Shown: positions 8,668 through 16,367 of the stretch, in pieces
How the letters are laid out: every line of letters starts with the position of its first letter
Position numbering within the stretch: position 1 is the first letter of the stretch
NCBI GenBank assembly: GCA_023138875.1
Contig: JAGLOO010000009.1
Span: 62,001 to 126,000 of the forward strand
Source of the DNA: Bacteroidales bacterium
Lineage (GTDB): Bacteria; Bacteroidota; Bacteroidia; Bacteroidales; GCA-2748055
Length of the DNA: 64,000 nucleotides
Direction of reading: 5' to 3'
Made by a program: the position numbers and the translations under genes
The notes under the pieces: generated by a model
The model's database searches: none
What the model was told of the DNA's origin: nothing
Seen by the model: only the letters and a program-made list of their open reading frames with translations

Positions 8668-9408
8668 ATGTCAGGACACAGCAAATGGTCAACCATTAAA
8701 CGCAAGAAAGGCGCCAATGATGCCAGGCGGGGAAAGTTATTTACCAAACTGATCAAGGAAATTACTGTTTCAGCCAGTGAAGGCGGGGCTGATCCCGAAA
8801 CCAATCCACGTCTGCGGGCAGCGGTTCAGAATGCCAAGGGAATGAACATGCCCAAGGACACCATTCAGCGGGCGATATCAAAAGCTGACAGGGACAGTTC
8901 GTCTTTCCTGGAATTGACTTTTGAAGGCATGTTGCCCCATGGGATCGGAGTCTTTGTGGATTGTCTGACCGATAATCGCAACCGGACAGTCAGCAACATC
9001 AGGGCCATATTCAGTAAAAGGGGGGGGGGCCTGGGGACCAATGGATCGCTCAGTTACATGTTTGAGCGTAAGGGGATCATCAGCCTGCCCAAGGGAGAAC
9101 TGGACCCGGAAGAGTTTGAACTGGAGCTAATCGATGCAGGTGTGGAAGAGGTGGAATTGGAGGAAGATACCTTCATGATCACCACGCCCATGGAGGATTT
9201 TCACAATGTACAGAAAAAACTTCAGGAAATGGGGATGGAGCCCGAAAGTGCTGAACTTCAGCGAATACCTAATGATGTAGCAGACCTCACAATGGAGCAG
9301 GCGGTACAGATCATGAAAATAGTTGAAGAATTTGAGGATGATGATGATGTGCAGGCCGTTTCACATAATCTGAATGTTACAGACGAGGTGTCGGAGGCCA
9401 TGAATTAG
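8668..9408 (+). CDS. yebC: YebC/PmpR-family protein
   Basis: The 246-residue protein has the invariant YebC start MSGHSKWSTIKRKKGANDARRG and the conserved NPRLRAA, AKGMNMPKDTIQRAI and LTDNRNRTVSNIRAIF segments. The family acts as transcriptional regulators (PmpR) and, in more recent work, as ribosome-associated factors that relieve stalling on polyproline stretches. An unusual feature is that codons for KRGGGLG contain an uninterrupted run of ten G (9020-9029), a tract prone to slippage; a one-base change would truncate the protein in the middle. The reading frame as given is intact. The acidic tail (EEFEDDDDVQAV) is normal. It overlaps the 3' end of the next, opposite gene by four bases. Confidence 0.95.
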   Translation: MSGHSKWSTIKRKKGANDARRGKLFTKLIKEITVSASEGGADPETNPRLRAAVQNAKGMNMPKDTIQRAISKADRDSSSFLELTFEGMLPHGIGVFVDCLTDNRNRTVSNIRAIFSKRGGGLGTNGSLSYMFERKGIISLPKGELDPEEFELELIDAGVEEVELEEDTFMITTPMEDFHNVQKKLQEMGMEPESAELQRIPNDVADLTMEQAVQIMKIVEEFEDDDDVQAVSHNLNVTDEVSEAMN

Positions 9409-10085
9409 GCCGTTAGTCCTTTATTGATCAGCCTTACGCAGAATACCACTACTCCGATCATGATTCCTGCCATTGCTCCGGTCCTGGCCAGGTGTTCTGA
9501 GTCATACCAGTTGAAAAATATCAGAACCGGACCGGATACCAGCAGCAGTACCGATGAGAATAGAGGGAATCTTTCCAGACTGAATTTGGTCAGACTCAAT
9601 CCGATGGCGAATAAACCTACACAACTGCTGCCCAGGCGCCTGTAAATCTGCTCCTGCCTGAACTGTTCAAGCAAAGAGAGTTTTATATGCTCATTGGCCT
9701 GATCAAAACCTTCTCCAAGGATTTGTACCATGGTTTGATGCAGATCCAGCCCTTGTTTTCCCATGACCAGGAACCCTGCAAAGGCACCCAGCATAAACAA
9801 TCCGTTCAGATAATGAAGTGCCTTGAGTCGTTTATGAAAGATGATCAGGTAGAATGGAATGGCGATCAGGATGAACACGGATGTAGCCAGCCAGGAATAG
9901 GAGCTGATCTTCTGATTATTGATGTGTTCTGACAGGTAAGCCAGATCTTCCTGTAGAGTGGAATAGGGACTTACAAAATTGAAATCCAGCAATAAAGAAG
10001 TGACGAAACTGAATGCAGCCAGGATGATGACCAACCCCGTAACTACCTCTGTTCGTCTCACTTTCTTTGGGTTTTTCTGCTGCAT
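9405..10085 (-). CDS. Hypothetical multi-pass membrane protein
   Basis: I do not recognise a family. The 226-residue protein has a basic N-terminus (MQQKNPKKVRRTE) and about six hydrophobic helices: roughly residues 14-36, 62-83, 90-108, 150-166, 172-192 and 200-218. A polar loop between helices 3 and 4 (about 109-148) is helical and charged. There are no cysteine, histidine or charged-pair motifs of a known transporter. It is convergent with yebC, overlapping its stop by four bases, and divergent from the SPOR gene. The ATG is the only plausible start before a stop. It is probably an inner-membrane protein of unknown role. Confidence 0.65.
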   Translation of the reverse strand: MQQKNPKKVRRTEVVTGLVIILAAFSFVTSLLLDFNFVSPYSTLQEDLAYLSEHINNQKISSYSWLATSVFILIAIPFYLIIFHKRLKALHYLNGLFMLGAFAGFLVMGKQGLDLHQTMVQILGEGFDQANEHIKLSLLEQFRQEQIYRRLGSSCVGLFAIGLSLTKFSLERFPLFSSVLLLVSGPVLIFFNWYDSEHLARTGAMAGIMIGVVVFCVRLINKGLTA

Positions 10086-10140
10086 TTGGCGAAAGTAATC
10101 AAATTATCATTTGTACAGACAGACGGAATACAAATTTGAT

Positions 10141-10148
10141 TAATTTTG
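10141..10148 (+). promoter_or_regulatory. Candidate -7 box for the SPOR gene
   Basis: TAATTTTG matches TAnnTTTG, 17 bases before the ATG at 10166. TTTG at 10110-10113 is a possible but over-distant -33 element (27 bases away). Confidence 0.45.
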
Positions 10149-10165
10149 TCCCACAAATAACCTGG

Positions 10166-10630
10166 ATGAGACGCTACCTGTTCTTCATAGTGTGCTTAAT
10201 GTTTACCGGTGCTCTTATACAGGGCCAGTCAGGATACACAGCCGGATCAGGGGGAGATATCCTTACCCGGCTCCTGGATGATCAGGTTGAAGATCAGGTA
10301 TCGATCGTCGTGGACAGCCTGCTTGTTGCCAATTACTATAAGTTCATTACCCGGAACAGGGCAGTCTCCGGTGTTCCCGGTTTCCGCATCCTAATATACT
10401 CTGAAAGCGGTATAGGTGCCAAGGAAGAGCAACAGCGAGTGAGGGCCAGGTTTCTGTCACTGTATCCGGGGATTGACGCCTACTACCGATACGATGAACC
10501 GTTTTTTAAAGTGTATGTTGGTGATTGCAGGACGCGGAGCGAGGTATTGAAATTGTATGACAGGATTAAGGGGAATTTCCCCAACCCTATTCTTGTACCG
10601 GATGATATCAACATTAAAACCATAAAATAG
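10166..10630 (+). CDS. Exported SPOR-domain protein
   Basis: The 154-residue protein starts MRRYLFFIVCLMFTGALIQG, a cleavable signal peptide. The frame is open further upstream to 10067, but that would put the signal peptide in the middle and the -7 box inside the gene. After about 50 residues of linker, the C-terminal 80 residues have the SPOR pattern: GFRILIYSESGIG, an alternating helix with QQRVRARFLSLYPG, and FFKVYVGDCRTRSEVLKLYD. SPOR domains bind septal glycan strands lacking stem peptides. The gene lies 14 bases upstream of the PurF-like gene and probably shares its transcript, which is an odd functional pairing. Confidence 0.85.
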   Translation: MRRYLFFIVCLMFTGALIQGQSGYTAGSGGDILTRLLDDQVEDQVSIVVDSLLVANYYKFITRNRAVSGVPGFRILIYSESGIGAKEEQQRVRARFLSLYPGIDAYYRYDEPFFKVYVGDCRTRSEVLKLYDRIKGNFPNPILVPDDINIKTIK

Positions 10631-10644
10631 CAGATCCGATTTTA

Positions 10645-12546
10645 ATGACTGACGACGTTAAACACAAGTGTGGAATTGCACTGATCAGGCTGCTCAAACC
10701 GTTGGAGCACTATCAGCTAACCTATGGTTCGTGGCGTTACGGACTTGAGAAGCTATACCTTTTAATGGAGAAGCAACGGAACAGGGGACAGGATGGTGCC
10801 GGTATTGTAAGCCTTAAACTGAATACCTCCGCCGGAAGGAAGTATTTTAACAGGCAGAGAGAAACCGGTTCGTCAGCCATTAACGAGATTTTTAGAAAGG
10901 TTTACAACAACTACGCCAAAGCTGAACGAAAGCACCCCGATGCTTTCAATGATCCGCAATGGGCGAAAATGAACCTGCCATTTGTTGCCGAGGCATACCT
11001 TGGACACCTTCGTTACGGAACATTTGGTTCCAACAAGACAGAGAACCTTCACCCGGTGATGCGTCAGAACAACTGGCGTACCAGGAGCCTGGTACTGGCA
11101 GGTAATTTTAACCTTACCAATGTGGATGAACTGTTCCAGACCCTGATGGAATTGGGACAATTCCCAAAGGAGTATTCTGACACGGTGACTATGCTGGAAA
11201 AGGTGGGACATTATCTGGATACGGAAAACCAGCGGTTGTTCGACATGTTTAAGAGTGACGGTTACACCAACAAAGACATCTCAGAACAGATTGGGAACAG
11301 ACTCAATGTGGGTAAGGTGTTGGGCGGAGCCAGTAAACACTGGGATGGCGGGTATACAGTGGCCGGGATGATGGGCCATGGCGATCTCTTTGCCCTTCGC
11401 GATCCCTGGGGGATCAGGCCTGCCTTTTATTATCATGATGATGAGATCGTGATTGTAACTTCGGAACGGCCTGTTATTCAAACAGCCATGAATGTACGTT
11501 TCGAAGATGTGCATGAATTACCACCTGGCCATGCCCTGGTGGTGAAGAAACAGGGTGAAGTATCTATTGAACAGATCCGGGAGCCGGAGGAGAAGAAATC
11601 CTGTTCATTTGAGCGGATCTATTTTTCACGTGGTAGTGACCGGGAGATCTACAGGGAGAGAAAAAAGTTGGGCGAGTTGCTGGTCCCTGATATATTAAAG
11701 GCCATCGATGACGACGTTGAAAATACTGTGTTTTCATTTATTCCCAATACGGCCGAGTCGGCCTTTTACGGAATGATCAAACGGGTAGAAGATCACATGG
11801 TCCGTCAGAAGTGGGAAAAGCTGAGAAAATTCAATGGCAGTTGTAACCAGGATGAAGTGCTCCGGATCATGTCCGAGCGAGTACGCATAGAAAAGGTGGC
11901 TATCAAGGATCTGAAGCTGCGGACTTTTATATCCCAGGACAAGGGGCGCAAGGAAATGGTGAGTCATGTGTATGACATCACCTATGGTACCATTCGTCGC
12001 GGAGTTGATAACCTGGTGATTATAGACGATAGCATTGTAAGAGGTACTACGCTGAAACAGAGCATTATAAAAATACTTGACAGGTTGGGGCCAAAGCGCA
12101 TTGTGGTAGTCTCCTCATCACCACAGATCAGGTATCCTGACTGCTATGGAATAGACATGGCCAGGCTGGACGATTTTGTAGCTTTCCAGGCGGCCATTGC
12201 TTTGCTCAAGGAGAATGAGATGGAGCATGTTATCAACGAGGTTTTTAAGAAGTGCAACATGCAGAAGGACCTCCCCAAGGAGGAATACGTAAACTATGTG
12301 AAGGATATTTACAAACCCTTCACCCCGGAGAAGATCAGCAACAAAATAGCAGAGATGCTAACTGACCCGGAAGTAAAGGCTGAGGTGAGCATCGTTTACC
12401 AGAGCATAGAAAATCTGCATAATGCTGTTCCGGATGACCTGGGCGACTGGTATTTTACGGGGGATTATCCCACACCGGGAGGGAATAAGGTTGTGAACAC
12501 ATCATTCCTTAATTACATTCACGGGATCAATTCCCGCGCTTATTGA
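10645..12546 (+). CDS. PurF-like amidophosphoribosyltransferase (long form)
   Basis: The 633-residue protein has a class II glutaminase domain followed by a phosphoribosyltransferase domain. The presumed nucleophile is Cys9 in KHKCGIALIRL, so eight residues would have to be removed to expose it. RNRGQDGAGIV and HLRYGTFGSNKTENLHP are glutaminase motifs. VIIDDSIVRGTT (D461/D462) is the PRPP-binding loop. True PurF is about 470-500 residues; this one carries extra segments near 60-110 and 150-230 and a longer tail. Bacteroidota often hold such a long paralogue beside a normal purF. It may catalyse the first purine step or a side reaction. Its 3' end overlaps the opposite acyltransferase gene by 20 bases. 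Confidence 0.85.
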   Translation: MTDDVKHKCGIALIRLLKPLEHYQLTYGSWRYGLEKLYLLMEKQRNRGQDGAGIVSLKLNTSAGRKYFNRQRETGSSAINEIFRKVYNNYAKAERKHPDAFNDPQWAKMNLPFVAEAYLGHLRYGTFGSNKTENLHPVMRQNNWRTRSLVLAGNFNLTNVDELFQTLMELGQFPKEYSDTVTMLEKVGHYLDTENQRLFDMFKSDGYTNKDISEQIGNRLNVGKVLGGASKHWDGGYTVAGMMGHGDLFALRDPWGIRPAFYYHDDEIVIVTSERPVIQTAMNVRFEDVHELPPGHALVVKKQGEVSIEQIREPEEKKSCSFERIYFSRGSDREIYRERKKLGELLVPDILKAIDDDVENTVFSFIPNTAESAFYGMIKRVEDHMVRQKWEKLRKFNGSCNQDEVLRIMSERVRIEKVAIKDLKLRTFISQDKGRKEMVSHVYDITYGTIRRGVDNLVIIDDSIVRGTTLKQSIIKILDRLGPKRIVVVSSSPQIRYPDCYGIDMARLDDFVAFQAAIALLKENEMEHVINEVFKKCNMQKDLPKEEYVNYVKDIYKPFTPEKISNKIAEMLTDPEVKAEVSIVYQSIENLHNAVPDDLGDWYFTGDYPTPGGNKVVNTSFLNYIHGINSRAY

Positions 12547-13543
12547 CATTGAACTTCCTAACTAATCGATTGATTTTCAGGTCCCTTCTCCTGATGCTCT
12601 TGATCTTTTGCAGCTGTTTCGGGATATAATTCATCACATGACGTTCCACTTTGGCCTTATAAAGGTCATTAACCGTGATCATGATCCCGGTCTCTTCCAC
12701 ATCTCCAAAAGTTTTATTCAGGACTGTTCCAAAAGTTTTCATGGATGGAGAGAGGCTCATATAAGCATTGATCAGCGGCGGAATGGTCTCACCATAGGCC
12801 CTCACCTCTCTTGAAAGGATCTTATAATCCTCACTGTAATCCTGTCCTGTGAAAATTGCAGTCAGTTTGGCCCTGTCGGTAGCCATTTTCAGGGGCTCCC
12901 TGGGGACAACAAGTCCCTCGTTGTCAGGGAAGTGCTTGTTTAAAAAGAAGAGGATCAAGTCCCTGGCCATCTGGTTGTAATGGAGATACATGGTTACCTT
13001 CCCAAACATGTATTTCTTAGTCGGGTAGTCCAGCATAAGGGTACCCAACCCGTCCCACAGGTTATCAAGGGCATAGATACCTTTCCTTTTCAATGTGGTC
13101 GATTGGTATTTGGGCTGTACAAAGGAGCGTCCCAGTTCGATCATATGCGGGAGATAATCCCTTATAAACATATTAGAGAAATCGAATAGTTTGGCTGTAG
13201 CCAGCCGGATCTGTCCATCTCTGAAGAGCTTGTTAGGTTCACAGATATTGAATCGGTAACCTCCCAGGATCGCATTCTCGTCAGGATCCCATACGATAAG
13301 CTGCTGGTATGAGTCAGCCCCTGTATCATATTCATCCAGGTCACACTCCAGTCCGGTACCTCCTCCTGCATTGCGAAAAGAGAGCTCTCTCAGCCGGCCG
13401 ATTTCACGCATGATGTTGGGGGCATTTTCAGCATTGATAATGAATATCTTGTTTGCGGCTTTGTTTGTTTTTCGTATGAACCTTTCGTTGGAAAGTTCAT
13501 CCATTAGTGCTTCAAGAGGAACAGGGGGTATGATCTCTTTCAT
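12527..13543 (-). CDS. GNAT-type N-acyltransferase, probable glycine/ornithine-lipid first enzyme (GlsB/OlsB-like)
   Basis: A protein of about 338 residues of the OlsB/hemolysin-like acetyltransferase family. Recognisable segments are the core strand DENAILGGYRFNIC, the MIELGRSFVQPKYQ segment typical of OlsB-like enzymes, and KGIYALDNLWDGLGTLM. In Bacteroides the homologous GlsB transfers a 3-hydroxyacyl chain to the amino group of glycine. The start at 13543 (MKEIIPP) overlaps the upstream stop as ATGA; an ATG two codons earlier (13549) is also possible. It is translationally coupled to the PlsC-type gene, the partner expected for O-acylation. The amino-acid substrate (glycine or ornithine) cannot be decided from sequence. 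Confidence 0.75.
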   Translation of the reverse strand: MKEIIPPVPLEALMDELSNERFIRKTNKAANKIFIINAENAPNIMREIGRLRELSFRNAGGGTGLECDLDEYDTGADSYQQLIVWDPDENAILGGYRFNICEPNKLFRDGQIRLATAKLFDFSNMFIRDYLPHMIELGRSFVQPKYQSTTLKRKGIYALDNLWDGLGTLMLDYPTKKYMFGKVTMYLHYNQMARDLILFFLNKHFPDNEGLVVPREPLKMATDRAKLTAIFTGQDYSEDYKILSREVRAYGETIPPLINAYMSLSPSMKTFGTVLNKTFGDVEETGIMITVNDLYKAKVERHVMNYIPKQLQKIKSIRRRDLKINRLVRKFNVNKRGN

Positions 13544-14430
13544 ATGCATGGCTGGGCTGCTTCATTGTTTTGATAGTGGAACGTCCTGTTGTGGTCCCCG
13601 GCAAGTAAATAGGTGTGGTCTTTCACAAGCCCGGCCCACTCTTTCGGCGTGAAACGGGAATCGAAGGTTTCGTATGGAATGGGTTTTCCGAAGGTGATCA
13701 CAAAATGCTTATTGCGGTGTTTGTATGATTCATTGGGCAGAAAAAGCATTTCCAGATTGGCCTTGATCCCCAGGAACTTTCTGATATTGGCAAGGTTATA
13801 GAAAAAATTTGAATTCCTGCCCGATACATGGATGGGAACCAGGTCCCGTTTGGTCTGACGGGCCTTGGTAATGATGCTCTTCTGCCACTCACCATCCCTG
13901 ATCACCCCTTTCTTTCTGCGTGAGACCAGTCCGGCCGGAAAGGTCATAACCTGCTGATCGGATTCAAATATGGCATTGATGCGACGTACATTATCCATGG
14001 CCTGGGCCCCGTGTTTATTGATGGGCACAAAAATCCCATCCATGTTCTTCGCATTCATAAGCAGGTCATTCACAAGCACTTTCAGGCGGGTATAGGATTG
14101 GCATAGCTCACAGATGATCATCATGCCGTCGAATCCCCCCAGCGGATGGTTCGCCACGAAGATATAACGCCCACCTTCAGGCAGGTTTTCCCTGCCCTTC
14201 ACATCGAGACTGACATTGAGAATTTCTATGGAGGCACGGGCAAAAGCGACATTCTTTTTATATCCGTGATGATAAAGGAGGGAATTATTTATGAAATCGA
14301 TCCGTAAAATCCGGGAAAGTAGTCTGTATACGAATCCCGGGATCCACCGGGCCAGGAATGGATTCTTATCCATGAATAAATCCCTGATGTTGATGGGTTT
14401 AAAATTCTTTTTATGGGTTGCTTCATCCAT
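13540..14430 (-). CDS. PlsC-family lysophospholipid-type acyltransferase, probable O-acyltransferase partner (GlsA/OlsA-like)
   Basis: The 296-residue protein has the 1-acylglycerol-phosphate acyltransferase fold. The HX4D catalytic motif is HPLGGFD in YIFVANHPLGGFDGMMI, block II-III includes GIFVPINKHG, and the FPAGLVSRRKKGVI segment replaces the usual FPEGTRS. This variant FPAG motif occurs in the GlsA/OlsA-like group. Family knowledge suggests it esterifies the hydroxyl of the N-acylated amino acid to give a diacyl lipid. It is the first gene of a two-gene minus-strand unit with the GNAT gene. A role in ordinary phospholipid synthesis is possible, but the adjacency argues for an aminolipid. 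Confidence 0.78.
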   Translation of the reverse strand: MDEATHKKNFKPINIRDLFMDKNPFLARWIPGFVYRLLSRILRIDFINNSLLYHHGYKKNVAFARASIEILNVSLDVKGRENLPEGGRYIFVANHPLGGFDGMMIICELCQSYTRLKVLVNDLLMNAKNMDGIFVPINKHGAQAMDNVRRINAIFESDQQVMTFPAGLVSRRKKGVIRDGEWQKSIITKARQTKRDLVPIHVSGRNSNFFYNLANIRKFLGIKANLEMLFLPNESYKHRNKHFVITFGKPIPYETFDSRFTPKEWAGLVKDHTYLLAGDHNRTFHYQNNEAAQPCI

Positions 14431-14543
14431 ATGGAAAATCTTCTGATCAATGCCGTAAATAGTGCAACCATAAAAGTATTAAAAATTTTCCGGCGACCAT
14501 CACCCTAAACATGTTTACCAAAGTTGCCCCGAAAGTTATTAAC

Positions 14544-14590
14544 AAAGTGGGGAAAAGTGGGATGAAATGGCACAAAGTGGTGAAAAAGTG
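14544..14590 (+). promoter_or_regulatory. MraZ operator repeats upstream of the dcw cluster
   Basis: Four boxes repeat with exact 10-bp spacing: AAAGTGG at 14544 and 14554, GAAATGG at 14564, and AAAGTGG at 14574. A fifth AAAGTG follows at 14585. A degenerate AAAGTT sits at 14532. MraZ family proteins bind tandem direct repeats of this kind (TGGGN or AAAGTG cores at 10-bp periodicity) in front of their own gene. TATTTTTA at 14592-14599, one base from the -7 consensus, follows directly, so bound MraZ would cover the promoter. The gap 14431-14622 holds nothing else. Confidence 0.8.
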
Positions 14591-14622
14591 CTATTTTTAC
14601 GTTCAAACCCTGTCGAAGCCCA

Positions 14623-15090
14623 ATGATATCTTTTATCGGAGACTATACAGTCAGGCTGGATTCAAAAGGACGGCTTTCATTTCCGGCTGCTTTCAAAAAG
14701 CAGATCAGGGAAGCCGTGCAGGACGGATTTGTGCTGAAGCGGGACGTATTTGAAAACTGCCTGATCATGTATCCCATGGAGGAATGGGAGCGGCAGAATA
14801 AGATCATCAGGGCCAGGACCAATCCTTACAACAAAGAGCACGCCCGGTTCCTGAGAATGTTCTTCTCAGGCACAGCTGAGGTTTCACTGGATGCAAACAA
14901 CAGGATGCTGATACCCAAAAGATTGTTGGAGTATGCAGGGATCAGGGATGAGGTTGTACTGGCAGGTCAGTCAGGAAAAATTGAGATATGGGCATCGGAT
15001 GGGTACAGCAGTGTGAGTCGGGCCGATGACGACTTTGCAGCCATGGCTGAAAAATTATTGGGTGGATCATTTAATGAACCAGACACATAA
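14623..15090 (+). CDS. mraZ: Transcriptional regulator MraZ
   Basis: The 155-residue protein has two SpoVT/AbrB-like repeats. The first holds GDYTVRLDSKGRLSFPAAFK and the second AEVSLDANNRMLIPKRLLEY; each carries the Asp-x-x-x-Arg DNA-binding signature (DSKGR, DANNR). MraZ forms ring oligomers that bind direct repeats upstream of its own operon and usually represses the dcw cluster. The operator with 10-bp periodicity is present 33-79 bases upstream, consistent with autoregulation. The stop codon shares one base with the rsmH start (TAATG), indicating translational coupling. Confidence 0.95.
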   Translation: MISFIGDYTVRLDSKGRLSFPAAFKKQIREAVQDGFVLKRDVFENCLIMYPMEEWERQNKIIRARTNPYNKEHARFLRMFFSGTAEVSLDANNRMLIPKRLLEYAGIRDEVVLAGQSGKIEIWASDGYSSVSRADDDFAAMAEKLLGGSFNEPDT

Positions 15091-15992
15091 TGGGCTATCA
15101 TAAGCCAGCATTGTTGCATGAAAGTATAGACGGATTAAATATAAAACCAAAGGGCATTTATGTGGATCTGACCTTTGGAGGAGGGGGGCACTCTCGCGAA
15201 GTTCTAAAAAAGTTGGGAAAAAATGGCAGGCTTGTAGCTTTTGACCAGGATCAGGATGCGGAAGCCAATGTTCCGGATGATAAGCGAATCATATTTGTCG
15301 GGGCAAACTTTAGATACTTAAGAAATTACCTGAGATACTACGCCATTGAGAAGGTAGATGGAATATTAGCTGACCTGGGTATCTCGTCACATCAAATCGA
15401 CAGACCGGAACGGGGATTTTCATTCAAATCAGACGCAGCGCTGGATATGCGCATGGATGTTCGCAGCAGTAAGACAGCGTCACAGGTTTTAAACAAGTAC
15501 AGCCGGGACGACCTGGTGAAGATCTTTAGGGCATACGGAGAACTGGGCAATGCCAAAGCCCTTGCCGATGCGGTCACAAAATCCAGGATGGAAGGAACCC
15601 TTGCCACAACCGGGGATCTTGAACGAACCCTGCAAAGATTCATTCCAAAGGGACATCCCAGTAAGTTTCTGGCCAGGGTATACCAGGCCCTGCGCATCGA
15701 GGTAAACCGGGAGATGGATTCGCTCAGGGAGATGTTGCTCCAGACGGCCGGTTGCCTGGACGAAGGGGGGCGGCTAGTGGTGATTACCTATCACTCCATC
15801 GAGGATCGCATGGTGAAAAATTATATGCGTTCGGGGAACCTGGAAGGGACCATTCAAAAAGATTTTTATGGCCGCGTTGAAACACCCTGGAAGCTGGTGA
15901 ACCGCAGTGTGATTATCCCTTCGCGGGAAGAATTAGAAGTGAATAACAGGGCCAGGAGTGCCAAACTGAGAATAGCTGAAAGGATCAAGTGA
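15090..15992 (+). CDS. rsmH: 16S rRNA (cytosine(1402)-N(4))-methyltransferase RsmH
   Basis: The 300-residue SAM-dependent methyltransferase, historically MraW, modifies C1402 of 16S rRNA. Visible motifs are HKPALLHESIDGL near the N-terminus, the SAM loop VDLTFGGGGHSREVL, DGILADLGISSHQID with the catalytic DLGxSS, and the C-terminal VVITYHSIEDRMVKNY. Length matches the family (about 300-315). It is the standard second gene of the dcw cluster and overlaps mraZ by one base and ftsL by one base (TGATG). Confidence 0.97.
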   Translation: MGYHKPALLHESIDGLNIKPKGIYVDLTFGGGGHSREVLKKLGKNGRLVAFDQDQDAEANVPDDKRIIFVGANFRYLRNYLRYYAIEKVDGILADLGISSHQIDRPERGFSFKSDAALDMRMDVRSSKTASQVLNKYSRDDLVKIFRAYGELGNAKALADAVTKSRMEGTLATTGDLERTLQRFIPKGHPSKFLARVYQALRIEVNREMDSLREMLLQTAGCLDEGGRLVVITYHSIEDRMVKNYMRSGNLEGTIQKDFYGRVETPWKLVNRSVIIPSREELEVNNRARSAKLRIAERIK

Positions 15993-16366
15993 TGGCTAAG
16001 GAGAAACGAAATATCGAATTTGACCAGTCCATTGAGGAGAAGGAGAAGGCCTTCTCCCTGCGCGACCTGGTGGATGGGAATGTGCTCACCAGGAAAGCGG
16101 TGTTGAAACAATCCCGTTTCATCCTCCTGCTGGTGCTTATAGCTTTTATCTCCATTGCCAACCGGAATCATGCCGAAAAAACGGTGATCCGGTTGAGCCG
16201 GCTGCAAAGTGATGTGAAGGAGTTAAGGGCCAAATCCATTACCATCTCCTCCGATCTGGTAAGGATCAGCTGGCAATCGGAAGTGGTGCGACTGGTGAAC
16301 AGGTATGAGCTGGATCTGAAAGATAATATGGAACCCCCTAAAAAACTGATCGATACAGAAGAATAA
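15992..16366 (+). CDS. ftsL: FtsL-like cell division protein
   Basis: The 124-residue bitopic membrane protein has a charged cytoplasmic N-terminus (about 45 residues), one transmembrane helix (SRFILLLVLIAFISIANRN) and an extracytoplasmic coiled-coil stretch (VIRLSRLQSDVKELRAKSITISSDL). Sequence conservation in FtsL is low; the identification rests on topology, size and position between rsmH and ftsI. I take the ATG at 15992, which overlaps the rsmH stop; a GTG lies one codon earlier. FtsL acts with FtsB/DivIC and FtsQ to activate FtsWI at the septum. Confidence 0.85.
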   Translation: MAKEKRNIEFDQSIEEKEKAFSLRDLVDGNVLTRKAVLKQSRFILLLVLIAFISIANRNHAEKTVIRLSRLQSDVKELRAKSITISSDLVRISWQSEVVRLVNRYELDLKDNMEPPKKLIDTEE

Positions 16367-16367
16367 C

